Assembly: GCF_020687505.1 (NCBI RefSeq)
Contig: NZ_JAJEQT010000001.1
Source: Coprococcus_C hominis
GTDB taxonomy: Bacteria; Bacillota; Clostridia; Lachnospirales; Lachnospiraceae
Strand: one strand, 5' to 3'
DNA: 64,000 nucleotides
The translations under genes and the position numbers were made by a program. The notes under the pieces are model-generated. The model worked only from the letters and a program-made list of their open reading frames with translations. It made no database searches and was not told where the DNA came from. Shown here in pieces: positions 33,595-43,010 of this stretch (position 1 is the stretch's first letter; every line of letters begins with the position of its first letter).

Positions 33595-34782
33595 TTATGT
33601 AAGTCTTACAAAGCTGCAGGCATCAATCAGACTATCCTGAAAGCCCTCTGTCTGTGTCAGATCAATCACCTGAAGCTTCTCCCGATATACTTCAAAATCA
33701 CGACTCAATGGTCCGTGGATCAGAAGATCTGTAGCACCGGCAAGCGATGCATTTCCAACCACTTCCAGCTTATCCATGAAATCCTGTGGCAGCATACCAA
33801 GATCAATAGCATCCCGCGCATTCAAATAAAAGCCAAAACCACCGGCAATATATACCTTGTCAATATCTCTTGCATGCAGACCTGCTGTTTTAAGCAGACA
33901 TTTGATTCCGGCATACACCGCCGCCTTTGCAAGCATGATAGACTGTAATATCTCCGAGTTGATATGGATTCCGTGAATCACGATTCCACTGTCTAAGAAT
34001 TCCTCCGCCAGCGTTCCGTTTGCGTGAATCTTCTCCAGTCTTCTGCCAAGCGCGATTGCTTCAAGCAGACTGTTGCCATACGCATGCTGTTTTCTCGCAC
34101 ATCCCTCAAATGCTGGTCCACAGGCAGTACTCGTCGCCAAATACCGCTCTCCATCTTTTAGAACCATCTCACCGTTTGTACCAAGATCTAAGAACATGTA
34201 ACGTTCTGGCACTTCTGTATTCCGACTTTTCTCGATATGCATCACACCCGCGATGACATCTCCGCCAAGAAACGCACTGCTACATCCAGATAAGAACACA
34301 TTACAGTCTTCTTCTATAATCTCAGGATATTCTTCTTCGACAACCGCCATCTGTTCTTTCGTAAATAATTCCTGTCCTGGCACGATTACACTGCCATGTA
34401 GCGTCGTTGGAAATGGAGCTTCTCCCATATCTGAAATATCGTACCCAAGCAGGATGGAAATCATCGTTGTATTTCCTGTGATTGCAACAGCATCCAGCTT
34501 CACAAGCTCATGCTCCCGCTCGGTATGTTCCACCTGTTTTTTAGTATCTTCAAGCATTTCCTGCAGCAGTTCCACGATCGCAGCGACCGTCTGATCGCGC
34601 ATTTTCACAAGAAAGCTTATATCCCGTTTCACAGTTAAGATTCGATTTATCACGTCGCTGCCATACAGACGCTGGGGATTCTTCGTACTCCGCTGTGCAA
34701 GTACGTCTTTGTCCTCCGCATCGATCAGACAGCTATCAATCATGGTAGAACCAAGGTCTACCGCCATATATATGTGTCGCAT
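33595..34782 (-). CDS. ASKHA-domain protein related to corrinoid activator RACo (DUF4445), lacking ferredoxin domain
   Basis: A 395-aa ATPase-like protein: phosphate loops MAVDLGSTMIDSCLID and MFLDLGTNGEMVLKDGER, the signature ATSTACGPAFEGCA, and IAGGFGFYLNARDAIDLGML match the C-terminal ASKHA part of RACo, which uses ATP to reactivate corrinoid proteins. Full-length RACo is about 600 aa with an N-terminal 2Fe-2S ferredoxin; that part is absent here. The ATG at 34782 lies one base after the ilvA stop. A role in corrinoid (e.g. MetH) activation is inference. Confidence 0.8.
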   Translation of the reverse strand: MRHIYMAVDLGSTMIDSCLIDAEDKDVLAQRSTKNPQRLYGSDVINRILTVKRDISFLVKMRDQTVAAIVELLQEMLEDTKKQVEHTEREHELVKLDAVAITGNTTMISILLGYDISDMGEAPFPTTLHGSVIVPGQELFTKEQMAVVEEEYPEIIEEDCNVFLSGCSSAFLGGDVIAGVMHIEKSRNTEVPERYMFLDLGTNGEMVLKDGERYLATSTACGPAFEGCARKQHAYGNSLLEAIALGRRLEKIHANGTLAEEFLDSGIVIHGIHINSEILQSIMLAKAAVYAGIKCLLKTAGLHARDIDKVYIAGGFGFYLNARDAIDLGMLPQDFMDKLEVVGNASLAGATDLLIHGPLSRDFEVYREKLQVIDLTQTEGFQDSLIDACSFVRLT

Positions 34783-34783
34783 A

Positions 34784-36028
34784 TTAGAAGATCGCCTTCG
34801 GTTTCTTCTCGATTGGGCGATATCCCTGCTCGGAAAGTACGCGCAGGATCTGCTCCTTGTGCTCCGGTCCAAATGCTTCAATCGTAATCACAAGTTCCAC
34901 AGCAGAATTACGGTTGATTGTTACGAACTGGTTATGCTCAAGCTTGATGATATTTCCGTTTTCTCCGGCAATCACACCTGCCACACGCTGCAGCTCGCCC
35001 GGCTTATCTGGAAGCAATACAGATACCGTGAAGATACGGCTTCTTGCAATTAAACCGTGCTGTACAACTGATGAGAATGTGATCACATCCATATTACCAC
35101 CACTCAAGATACTGACAACCTTCTGTCCCTTTGGCTCGAGATGCTTCAGCGCTGCAACGGTAAGCAGCCCACTGTTTTCTACAAGCATTTTATGATTCTC
35201 TAACATATCAAGAAATGCTACGATCAGTTCGCTATCCTCAACCGTAATAATATCATCCAGATTTTCCTTCAGATATGGGAAGATCTTTGTTCCCGGTGTC
35301 TTAACGGCAGTACCATCTGCGATCGTATCTACCTTTGGCAGTGTCGTTACCTTGTCATTGGCAAGGGATGCCTTTAAGCAGGCTGCTCCTGCTGGCTCTA
35401 CACCGATTACCTTGATGTTTGGATTGAGCATCTTGGCAAGCGTCGATACACCTGTGGCAAGTCCGCCACCACCGACTGGCACTAAGATAATATCTACAAA
35501 CGGAAGATCCTTTAAGATCTCCATCGCAACGGTACTCTGTCCGGTTGCGACATCCAAATCATCAAATGGATGGATAAAGGTATATCCCTTTTCCTCTGCA
35601 AGCTTCAATGCATACTGGCAGGCATCATCATAGACATCGCCATACAGTACAACCTCAGCACCATACGACTTCGTACGATTTACCTTGATGAGTGGTGTGG
35701 ATGTCGGCATAACGATCGTTGCCTTCACACCATATGCCTTTGCTGCATACGCAACACCCTGTGCATGGTTTCCAGCAGACGCTGTGATAAGTCCCTTCTT
35801 GCGGTCTGCATCGGACAACGTGCTGATCTTGTAATAAGCACCACGAATCTTGTAGGCGCCTGTTACCTGCATGTTCTCCGGTTTCAAATATACTTTATTA
35901 CCACAGGACTGTGAGAAAAACTCACTCTCGATCAGTCCGGTTGGCTTTGTCACTTTCTTCACGATCTCATATGCCTGCTCGAATTTCTCGAGTGTCAGCT
36001 TCTGTTCTGTCTGCGCTTTTTCTGCCAT
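34784..36028 (-). CDS. ilvA: Threonine ammonia-lyase
   Basis: PLP enzyme converting threonine to 2-oxobutanoate, feeding isoleucine synthesis (EC 4.3.1.19). The PLP lysine is in VTGAYKIRGAYYKIS; the phosphate-binding loop is VPVGGGGLATGVS; a single C-terminal ACT domain starts near residue 335 (SVLLPDKPGELQRVAGVIAG). At 414 aa with one ACT domain it is the TdcB-like or short IlvA class, so a catabolic role cannot be excluded. ilvC and ilvN are 18 kb away in the window. Confidence 0.93.
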   Translation of the reverse strand: MAEKAQTEQKLTLEKFEQAYEIVKKVTKPTGLIESEFFSQSCGNKVYLKPENMQVTGAYKIRGAYYKISTLSDADRKKGLITASAGNHAQGVAYAAKAYGVKATIVMPTSTPLIKVNRTKSYGAEVVLYGDVYDDACQYALKLAEEKGYTFIHPFDDLDVATGQSTVAMEILKDLPFVDIILVPVGGGGLATGVSTLAKMLNPNIKVIGVEPAGAACLKASLANDKVTTLPKVDTIADGTAVKTPGTKIFPYLKENLDDIITVEDSELIVAFLDMLENHKMLVENSGLLTVAALKHLEPKGQKVVSILSGGNMDVITFSSVVQHGLIARSRIFTVSVLLPDKPGELQRVAGVIAGENGNIIKLEHNQFVTINRNSAVELVITIEAFGPEHKEQILRVLSEQGYRPIEKKPKAIF

Positions 36029-36074
36029 ATTTTTATCCTTCTTTCCTGTAAGTTTCTTTTATGCAAAACCCTGT

Positions 36075-37268
36075 TTAATTCATATCAAACAAGTCATCAT
36101 CTTTCGGAATATTCTCGATATTCTCATCGACGAGAATCTCCACATCCGAACGCATATCAAAATCTGCAAACAATGCATTCACATAGCTGTTCGGATCAAA
36201 CTTCTGCAGATCGTCGATCTGCTCGCCGATACCAATGTATTTGACCGGAACATTGAGTTCTGACTGGATTGCAATCGCAATACCGCCCTTCGCTGTTCCG
36301 TCCAGCTTCGTAATGATAATACCGTTGATCTCGGTCACGGAGCTGAACTGTCTTGCCTGCTCTAATGCATTCTGTCCCGTCGTGCCATCTAACACGATCA
36401 GTGACTCCACATTTGCTTCCGGATACTCTCTTGTAATAATGCGACGCATCTTCGCAAGCTCATCCATCAAGTTCTTCTTGTTGTGCAGACGTCCAGCTGT
36501 ATCGATCAGCAGGATATCTGTATTCCGGCTTTTTGCTGCCGCAACTGCATCGTAGACAACCGCCGACGGATCTGCGCCCTCATTCTGTGCGATAATATCT
36601 ACACCGGCACGGTTCGCCCATGTCTTTAACTGGTCGATTGCCGCTGCACGGAATGTATCTGCCGCCGCCATCAGCACCTTCTTGCCTCGTGCCTTGTACT
36701 GGGCTGCCAGCTTTCCGATCGAAGTGGTCTTTCCAACACCGTTGACACCGATTACCAGCACAACTGTTTTCTTATTCTCAAAATCGTAGGCTGTCTCATC
36801 CACCTGCATCTGATCCCGTATAATATTGATTACCAGATCCCGGCATGCCTGTGCTTCCTTGATATGTTCTTCCTTGACACGTGCTTTCAGATCTTCTACG
36901 ATCCGTTCCGTCGTCTCATAACCCATATCGGACATAACGAGTGTCTCTTCCAGCTCATCGTAAAAATCATCATCTAACTCGCTTGCCTTGAACAAGTTGT
37001 TGAAGCTATCTGAAATGCTGTTACGTGTCTTTGTAAGCCCTTCCTTTAATCTTGCAAAGAAGCCCTTTTTCTGTGGAGCTGGAGCTTCTCCTGGCTCATC
37101 CGCTGGTATCTCAGCCGGAATCTCTGTATCAACTGTCTCCGAAGGAACCTCAGATATCTCTTTCTCTGTCTCCACTTCTTCTGCTTCTGCAACAGTTTCC
37201 TGTGTCTGCACTTCCTGCAGTTCCTCTTCTGTAGTTTCCCCTTTTTTCTTCTTGGTAAACCAACCCAT
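36075..37268 (-). CDS. ftsY: Signal recognition particle receptor FtsY
   Basis: A 397-aa SRP-docking GTPase at the membrane. An acidic A region (residues 1-80, rich in E and T) precedes the NG domain: GVNGVGKTTSIGKLAAQYK (P-loop), LIDTAGRLHNKKNLMDELAK and ITKLDGTAKGGIAI. ATG 37268 follows AAGGAGG. It is 13 bases after smc, an order conserved in Firmicutes (rnc-smc-ftsY). Confidence 0.97.
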   Translation of the reverse strand: MGWFTKKKKGETTEEELQEVQTQETVAEAEEVETEKEISEVPSETVDTEIPAEIPADEPGEAPAPQKKGFFARLKEGLTKTRNSISDSFNNLFKASELDDDFYDELEETLVMSDMGYETTERIVEDLKARVKEEHIKEAQACRDLVINIIRDQMQVDETAYDFENKKTVVLVIGVNGVGKTTSIGKLAAQYKARGKKVLMAAADTFRAAAIDQLKTWANRAGVDIIAQNEGADPSAVVYDAVAAAKSRNTDILLIDTAGRLHNKKNLMDELAKMRRIITREYPEANVESLIVLDGTTGQNALEQARQFSSVTEINGIIITKLDGTAKGGIAIAIQSELNVPVKYIGIGEQIDDLQKFDPNSYVNALFADFDMRSDVEILVDENIENIPKDDDLFDMN

Positions 37269-37281
37269 ATCTTACACCTCC

Positions 37282-40200
37282 TTAATCATCCAATTCATTC
37301 TCTATCATATTCACCGATACAAGTGTCGAAACGCCCTTTTCCTGCATTGTGATACCATACAGGATATCTGCGGCTTCCATCGTACCTTTACGGTGTGTAA
37401 TGACGATAAACTGTGTGTCCTTTGTCAGCTTGGACAGATATTTGGCAAATCGCTTGACATTCGAATCATCGAGTGCCGCCTCAATCTCATCCAGCAGACA
37501 GAATGGTGACGGTTTTAAACTCTGGATTGCAAAAAGCAAAGAAATCGCCGTCAAACTCTTCTCTCCACCGGAAAGCTGCATCATATTCTGCAATTTCTTT
37601 CCTGGCGGCTGTGCGATGATCTTGATTCCTGTTTCGAGCAGATCTTCCTCATCAACAAGCTCAAGGTCAGCCTTACCACCACCGAACAGCTCCTTAAATA
37701 CTTTCGAGAACATCACACGGATCTCCTTGAATTTCTCCGCAAACTGTTCCCGCATTGCCCGGTCAAGCTCTGCAATAATATTTACAAGATTTGCCTCTGC
37801 CTTGCAGATATCATCATGCTGTCCCTTTAAGAACTCGTATCGCTCGGATACCTGCTTGTAATCCTCGATGGCATTGACATTGACATCGCCGAGCTGTTTG
37901 ATCTTATTTTTCACTGCCGAAATCTCGCGCTTGAGTGATGAGATATCATCGAATCCGGCATCCTTATAGTCAAGTGCCAGATTATAGGTCAGCTCGTATT
38001 CTTCCCACATATAATTATTCAGACTTTCCGCCTGTTCGGACAACTTCTCAATCGATGCATTGATCTTGAATGCCGATTTGTCCAGTCCATTGATCTGCTC
38101 CGACAATTCCTCACGTTTATGGAAAAATTCTTTGTGACTCTCATTCAAAGCATCTTTACCTGAAATGAGTTCTTCCAGTTTCTTCTCCTTAATCGCGATC
38201 ATACGGATATTCTCATCGAACTGCTGTTTTAAGCTGTCTGTCCGCTTTGTGAGCGTCGTAACCTCTTCGTTTCCATTGTTCCGCTTTAGATTCAGCGTCT
38301 GCAGGTTCTCCTTTGCTACCTGTTCCTCCGTCTTGATACGATGGATATTCTGCATCAGGAACTCATATTGCTGCTGTACGGTATTGAACTCCAGATTCAG
38401 CTTGTTAATTGAATCTGAAGCACCCTGCAGCCTACCTTTTTCCTCAGTCACTGCCTGTTCAAGCTTCGCAATCTCCGCTTCCAGCTCGTGAATGGCTTCC
38501 TCCTGCTTCTGGTTGTTATCCTTTAATTCCTGCTTGTTTGCATTGATCTCGTCGATCTGCGCTGCAAGCTCACCATTCTCGCGATTGATGCTTGCAAATC
38601 CGCGTTCTACCTCAGCCAGCTTTGCCTGTACCTGTTCAAGGTTCAGGGTATATGTATTCATACGGATGTTCATATTCTGGATCTCCGTATTTAATTCGTC
38701 ACGGATACCTTTTTGTTTCTCACGGTCTTCCGTCAGGAATGTAATCTGCTTCTTATGTTCTTCCAGCTTCACGGAAAGCTTCTCGATCTGTTCATCAATT
38801 TCCTCAAGCTCTCGCTTTCTTCCAAGCAGATTTGATGTATTCTTAAATGCACCACCGGTCAGCGCACCGCCCGGATTGATCAGTTCTCCCTCGAGCGTCA
38901 CGATACGCAGACTCTGTTTATACTTCTTTGCAAGCGCCATCGCATGGTTGATGTGATCGACAACTACGATTCGTCCAAGCAGATGTCCGATAATCGACTG
39001 GAATTTCTTATCATATCCAACCAATTCGGATGCGGTACCAACAACGCCCGGTTCCCGCTTTACATCGTTACTCACCCCGGAGCGATCGACGATTGACTGA
39101 ATCGGCAGGAATGTTGCACGTCCAAACCGGTTCTGCTTCAAATACGCGATCATACTCTTGGCTGTTGCATCATCCTCTGTGACAATGTTCTGGATACTTC
39201 CGCCAAGTGCCGTCTCAATAGCTGTCTCATACCGCTTATCTACCTGTATGATATCTGCCACAACGCCGACGATCTTCGGATTCTTCGTCTTCTGCTCCAT
39301 GACACGGCGAATACTGTTTCCGTATCCCTCGTAACGTTCCGTCAGATTGCGCAACGCTTCCTTCTTGGATTTCAGGCTGACGATCTGGTTACTCGTCTCC
39401 GTGACGCCACGCCGGTTTTCTTCAAGCTTCTGGCTGTGATCCGTGATCAGGTTCTGAACAGCCGTAAACTGTCCATTTTTTTCCTGCAATTCACTTTCTA
39501 ACTCTTTGATTCCAGAGGTAAGCTGTGCTTCCTCCGTCTTTGCTTTTTCTTCCTCGCTCGTATATTCCAGCAGCCGTTTCTTAAGCTCTGTCTTACGAAG
39601 GTTGATGTTTTCCAGCATCGTATCGTATCTGCCGACCTTTGCCTTTAACGTACCGCCTTCATTCAAATACTCGATAATATCTGCTTTGGCATCCTCAATT
39701 GCCTGTTCCTTCGCGGTAATATCCTGTTCCAGATCCTGATACTGTTTTTTTGCCTCATCAAGCACATCATCTGCCTGATCCAGCTTCTCATCCAACTGGG
39801 ATTTCTCCTCATACAATCCGGTAAGATCCGCTTTGTGCTTTTCCAGATTCTTCGTCTCTTTCTCAATCTGTTCGAGCAGCCCCGCATCACTTTGCTGATA
39901 TGAGAGAATCTGCTGGTTGATAACGTTCATCTCGCCTTCTAACCGCTGATTGCTGAGCTTCTTCTCATGAATCTCATTTTTCGATGTATCAATCTTCTCG
40001 TTATAGGATTCCAATTGCTGCTCAATGCGTTCATATTCATCCTTCGCTGCCTCGAATTCATCCTTCAGACGTGACGCATCTGTCTCCACAATGGATAGCT
40101 TCTCCTCGTAGGATTCCAGCTTTACCTGTGTATCATCGACATCTAAGAGAAATGCATTGATATCCAGCTTCTTCAACTCGTCCTTGAAGATCAGATACTT

Positions 40201-40839
40201 CCGTGCCGTCTCCGACTGTTCCTTCAAAGGACCAACCTGTTTTTCCAGTTCCCCGAGAATATCCTTCACACGGGAAAGATTTGCCCGCTCGTTCTCCAGT
40301 GACTTTTCTGTTGCTGCCTTATTCTTCTTATATTTAACAATTCCTGCCGCCTCATCGAACAGCTCCCGGCGTTCCTCCGGCTTTCCTGACAGAATCCGCT
40401 CGATCTGTCCCTGTCCGATAATCGAATATCCCTCTTTACCGATACCAGTATCGAAGAACAGGGAATTGACATCCTTCAAACGGCTGACAACACCATTGAT
40501 CAGATACTCACTCTCACCAGAACGATACACACGTCTGGCAACCGTTACCTCATTATAATCAATCGGCAGGCTGTGATCGCTGTTATCAAGTGTGATTGCC
40601 ACATATGCCGAGCCCTGCGGTTTTCGAAGCTCTGTACCAGAGAAAATAACATCCTCCATCTTGGAACCACGTAACTGCTTCGCACTCTGCTCACCAAGTA
40701 CCCAGCGCACGGCATCGCCGACATTACTCTTACCAGAACCGTTCGGTCCAACGATACCTGTAATACCATTGTTGAATTTGAAAATTATTTTATTTGCAAA
40801 GGACTTAAATCCATATATTTCTATGCTTTTTAAATACAT
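37282..40839 (-). CDS. smc: Chromosome segregation protein SMC
   Basis: A 1185-aa condensin ATPase. Walker A GIVGPNGSGKSNVGDAVRWV lies near residue 30, two long coiled coils (about 170-500 and 670-1020) flank a hinge with SELVGYDKKFQSIIGHLLGR, and the C-terminal head has the signature LSGGEKSLTAISLLFAI with Walker B PFCLLDEIEAALDD. Encoded 8 bases after rnc; ScpA/ScpB partners are not in the window. Confidence 0.98.
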   Translation of the reverse strand: MYLKSIEIYGFKSFANKIIFKFNNGITGIVGPNGSGKSNVGDAVRWVLGEQSAKQLRGSKMEDVIFSGTELRKPQGSAYVAITLDNSDHSLPIDYNEVTVARRVYRSGESEYLINGVVSRLKDVNSLFFDTGIGKEGYSIIGQGQIERILSGKPEERRELFDEAAGIVKYKKNKAATEKSLENERANLSRVKDILGELEKQVGPLKEQSETARKYLIFKDELKKLDINAFLLDVDDTQVKLESYEEKLSIVETDASRLKDEFEAAKDEYERIEQQLESYNEKIDTSKNEIHEKKLSNQRLEGEMNVINQQILSYQQSDAGLLEQIEKETKNLEKHKADLTGLYEEKSQLDEKLDQADDVLDEAKKQYQDLEQDITAKEQAIEDAKADIIEYLNEGGTLKAKVGRYDTMLENINLRKTELKKRLLEYTSEEEKAKTEEAQLTSGIKELESELQEKNGQFTAVQNLITDHSQKLEENRRGVTETSNQIVSLKSKKEALRNLTERYEGYGNSIRRVMEQKTKNPKIVGVVADIIQVDKRYETAIETALGGSIQNIVTEDDATAKSMIAYLKQNRFGRATFLPIQSIVDRSGVSNDVKREPGVVGTASELVGYDKKFQSIIGHLLGRIVVVDHINHAMALAKKYKQSLRIVTLEGELINPGGALTGGAFKNTSNLLGRKRELEEIDEQIEKLSVKLEEHKKQITFLTEDREKQKGIRDELNTEIQNMNIRMNTYTLNLEQVQAKLAEVERGFASINRENGELAAQIDEINANKQELKDNNQKQEEAIHELEAEIAKLEQAVTEEKGRLQGASDSINKLNLEFNTVQQQYEFLMQNIHRIKTEEQVAKENLQTLNLKRNNGNEEVTTLTKRTDSLKQQFDENIRMIAIKEKKLEELISGKDALNESHKEFFHKREELSEQINGLDKSAFKINASIEKLSEQAESLNNYMWEEYELTYNLALDYKDAGFDDISSLKREISAVKNKIKQLGDVNVNAIEDYKQVSERYEFLKGQHDDICKAEANLVNIIAELDRAMREQFAEKFKEIRVMFSKVFKELFGGGKADLELVDEEDLLETGIKIIAQPPGKKLQNMMQLSGGEKSLTAISLLFAIQSLKPSPFCLLDEIEAALDDSNVKRFAKYLSKLTKDTQFIVITHRKGTMEAADILYGITMQEKGVSTLVSVNMIENELDD

Positions 40840-40847
40840 ACGTTACC

Positions 40848-41549
40848 TTACCTTTTTCCAGTTGGCTGATGTAGCAGCTCCAATGTCTCAAACGCTGCAT
40901 ACTGCTCTGCTGTTTTCTTTGAATGCGCCACCTTCCGCGCCATCTCCTTGCCGTCTAACACGACGCGCACGGTAAACTGCTTGTTGTGGTCAGGACCTTC
41001 CTCCGCCAACAATTCATATTGCAGGTTGATCTTATGCTTCTGCACATATTCCTGCAGCTTGGACTTTGCATCATGGAAGCGCTGTTTATGTTCGATATCC
41101 TGCAGTAGAAACCGCTCCACATATGCGGTTGCACATTCCATACCACCATCCAGATAGATTGCGCCAAGCACAGACTCAAACATATCACACAAAATCGAAT
41201 CCCGGTTAGCTCCGCCCGTCTGTCTCTCTCCCTTACTGAACCGGGCAAACTCACCAAACCGCAAATCCCGTGAAATCTTGGACAACGTGAACTCACAGAC
41301 AAGACTTGAACGAAGCTTCGACAAATCGCCCTCTGGCATCGTCTGATAATTTTCAAACAGATACTTACTCACGATAAATTCCAGAATCGCATCACCTAAA
41401 AACTCATATCGCTCATACGACATATAGCGTCCGACCATCTTTTCATTGACGAAGGACTTGTGCGTGATTGCTGTCTCCAAATGTTTGATATCCTGAAAGG
41501 TATATCCAATCAGTGCTTCCAGCTCACTGAGTGATCCTTCATGTTCCAT
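40848..41549 (-). CDS. rnc: Ribonuclease III
   Basis: A 233-aa double-strand-specific endoribonuclease for rRNA processing (EC 3.1.26.3). The catalytic signature YERYEFLGDAILEF and second acid motif FESVLGAIYLDGG are intact; the C-terminal dsRNA-binding domain runs from DAKSKLQEYVQKHK through KKTAEQYAAFETLELL. ATG 41549 has AGGGGAG about 8 bases upstream and is one base after the plsX stop. Confidence 0.97.
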   Translation of the reverse strand: MEHEGSLSELEALIGYTFQDIKHLETAITHKSFVNEKMVGRYMSYERYEFLGDAILEFIVSKYLFENYQTMPEGDLSKLRSSLVCEFTLSKISRDLRFGEFARFSKGERQTGGANRDSILCDMFESVLGAIYLDGGMECATAYVERFLLQDIEHKQRFHDAKSKLQEYVQKHKINLQYELLAEEGPDHNKQFTVRVVLDGKEMARKVAHSKKTAEQYAAFETLELLHQPTGKR

Positions 41550-41550
41550 G

Positions 41551-42573
41551 TTAGTTCTCCCCTTTGTTTTCTTCCTCTACAAATGTACGAATAATCTGAT
41601 TTGTAACATCTTTTTTCACAAAGTTACGGCACTGTTCGATGGCAGAGCGTACCTCTGTATCCTTGCTGTTGCCATGAATCTTTACTACCAGACCTTTTAA
41701 GCCAAGCAATGGTGCTCCACCCTTATCATCCGCCATATACCGCTTAAAGGTTTTCTTAATCGGTTTGTAGATCAATGCACCACCGATCTTCGTCTTGACA
41801 CTGCTCTTTAACGTATCTTTGATCTCTGCCATAAACATTTTACCAAGTCCCTCAAAGAATTTGAGCAGAACATTTCCAACAAACGCCTCACAGACTAATA
41901 CATCTGCCGGACCGTTTGGGATATCACGGGATTCTACACTACCGATAAAGTTGATGTCCTTACACTCACGCAGCAGCGGAATCGTGGATTTCACAAGTTC
42001 GTTTCCCTTTTCATCCTCCGCACCGATATTGATGATACCAACACGAGGGTTCTCGATACCCTCGATATTCTTCATATAGATAGAACCCATCTTTGCAAAC
42101 TGTACCAGATTCTCTGGCTTTGCATCCACATTTGCGCCACAGTCGATCAGTAACGACGAGCCGTACCGATGTGGAATGAGTGGAGCCAGTGGGGTTCGCT
42201 TAACCCCCTTTGCACGTCCAACCAGAAACTGTCCGCCAGCCAGCAGCGCACCAGAATTACCGCCAGAAATACAAGCCGCCGCTCTTCCTTCCTTGACAGC
42301 ATTTAACGCCAATACCATAGATGAATTCTTCTTTCTACGGATAGCATCCACCGGCGCATCATGACAGGTAATCTCCTCGGTTGCATCGACTACCTCAATC
42401 CGCGTCTTATCACATCCGTACTGGTCAATATACGTTTTTAATTCCTCTTCTTTACCGGTTACGATAAAGGAAAGGTCGTCATACAGATCCATCGCCTCCG
42501 CAATGCCCTGTACAAAATATGCACTTCCATTATCCGTACCCATTGTATCAATTGCTATTACAATCTTTTCCAT
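41551..42573 (-). CDS. plsX: Phosphate acyltransferase PlsX
   Basis: Makes acyl-phosphate from acyl-ACP, the first acyl donor for phospholipids (EC 2.3.1.274). Family features: VDAMG-type start, here IAIDTMGTDNG, then SGGNSGALLAGGQFLVGRAK and CEAFVGNVLLKFFEGLGK. At 340 aa it is the usual length. The N-terminal motif departs from the common DAMGGDN. It has its own promoter and lies downstream of the rpmF terminator. No acpP or fabH is nearby. Confidence 0.9.
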   Translation of the reverse strand: MEKIVIAIDTMGTDNGSAYFVQGIAEAMDLYDDLSFIVTGKEEELKTYIDQYGCDKTRIEVVDATEEITCHDAPVDAIRRKKNSSMVLALNAVKEGRAAACISGGNSGALLAGGQFLVGRAKGVKRTPLAPLIPHRYGSSLLIDCGANVDAKPENLVQFAKMGSIYMKNIEGIENPRVGIINIGAEDEKGNELVKSTIPLLRECKDINFIGSVESRDIPNGPADVLVCEAFVGNVLLKFFEGLGKMFMAEIKDTLKSSVKTKIGGALIYKPIKKTFKRYMADDKGGAPLLGLKGLVVKIHGNSKDTEVRSAIEQCRNFVKKDVTNQIIRTFVEEENKGEN

Positions 42574-42628
42574 TCTTTATCCGAACCCTTCCTTGTTATA
42601 CAACATGATAGACCACATAATCCTATAT

Positions 42629-42657
42629 ATTATAGTTGTATCCCTTTCTTTCGTCAA
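42629..42657 (-). promoter_or_regulatory. Promoter of plsX-rnc-smc-ftsY
   Basis: Minus-strand TTGACG (42652-42657), 17-base spacer, TATAAT (42629-42634), placed between the rpmF terminator and plsX. It should drive at least plsX and rnc. Confidence 0.85.
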
Positions 42658-42670
42658 GAAATCAAGGCAC

Positions 42671-42717
42671 AAAAAAAGACTTTTCAACGAGAACCTCTCG
42701 ATGAAAAGTCTTTTTTT
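42671..42717 (-). terminator. Terminator after rpmF
   Basis: A 22-base stem with one mismatch (42671-42692 with 42696-42717), 3-base loop, ending in seven T on the minus strand. It lies 12 bases past the rpmF stop and before the plsX promoter. Confidence 0.9.
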
Positions 42718-42729
42718 CATTTCAGTGAA

Positions 42730-42909
42730 TTACTCAGCAGAGATGATTTCTTTCTTATTATAGGAACCGCAAGCCTTGCATACTCTGTGTGGCATCATAA
42801 GCGCTCCACACTTGCTGCACTTTACCAAGCCAGGAACTGTCATCTTCCAGTTTGCTCTACGCTTGTCACGTCTTGCTTTTGAACTTTTATTCTTAGGACA
42901 AATGGACAT
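42730..42909 (-). CDS. rpmF: 50S ribosomal protein L32
   Basis: A 59-aa protein not covered by longer frames. It begins MSICPKNKSSKARRDKRRAN and has a zinc-ribbon with C-x2-C in VKCSKCGALMM and C-x2-C in RVCKACGSY, as in zinc-binding L32. ATG 42909 has GGAGG at 7-8 bases. It has its own perfect promoter and a strong terminator, so it is monocistronic; the DUF177 (YceD) gene that usually precedes rpmF is missing. Confidence 0.97.
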   Translation of the reverse strand: MSICPKNKSSKARRDKRRANWKMTVPGLVKCSKCGALMMPHRVCKACGSYNKKEIISAE

Positions 42910-42953
42910 CCTTACACCTCCTTCAAGAATACACTTAAAATCACACTTTGCTT

Positions 42954-42982
42954 ATTATACAAACAAATCTATCTGATGTCAA
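42954..42982 (-). promoter_or_regulatory. Consensus promoter of rpmF
   Basis: Minus-strand TTGACA (42977-42982), 17-base spacer, TATAAT (42954-42959): perfect in both hexamers. It lies between the ackA stop and rpmF, so L32 need not rely on pta-ackA transcription. Confidence 0.9.
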
Positions 42983-43010
42983 CGGTATTTTTCATTTTTT
43001 GATAAAATAT

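Noticed and set aside
37060..37250. Low-complexity tract at the start of ftsY
   Set aside because: It is the usual acidic A domain of FtsY, rich in Glu and Thr.
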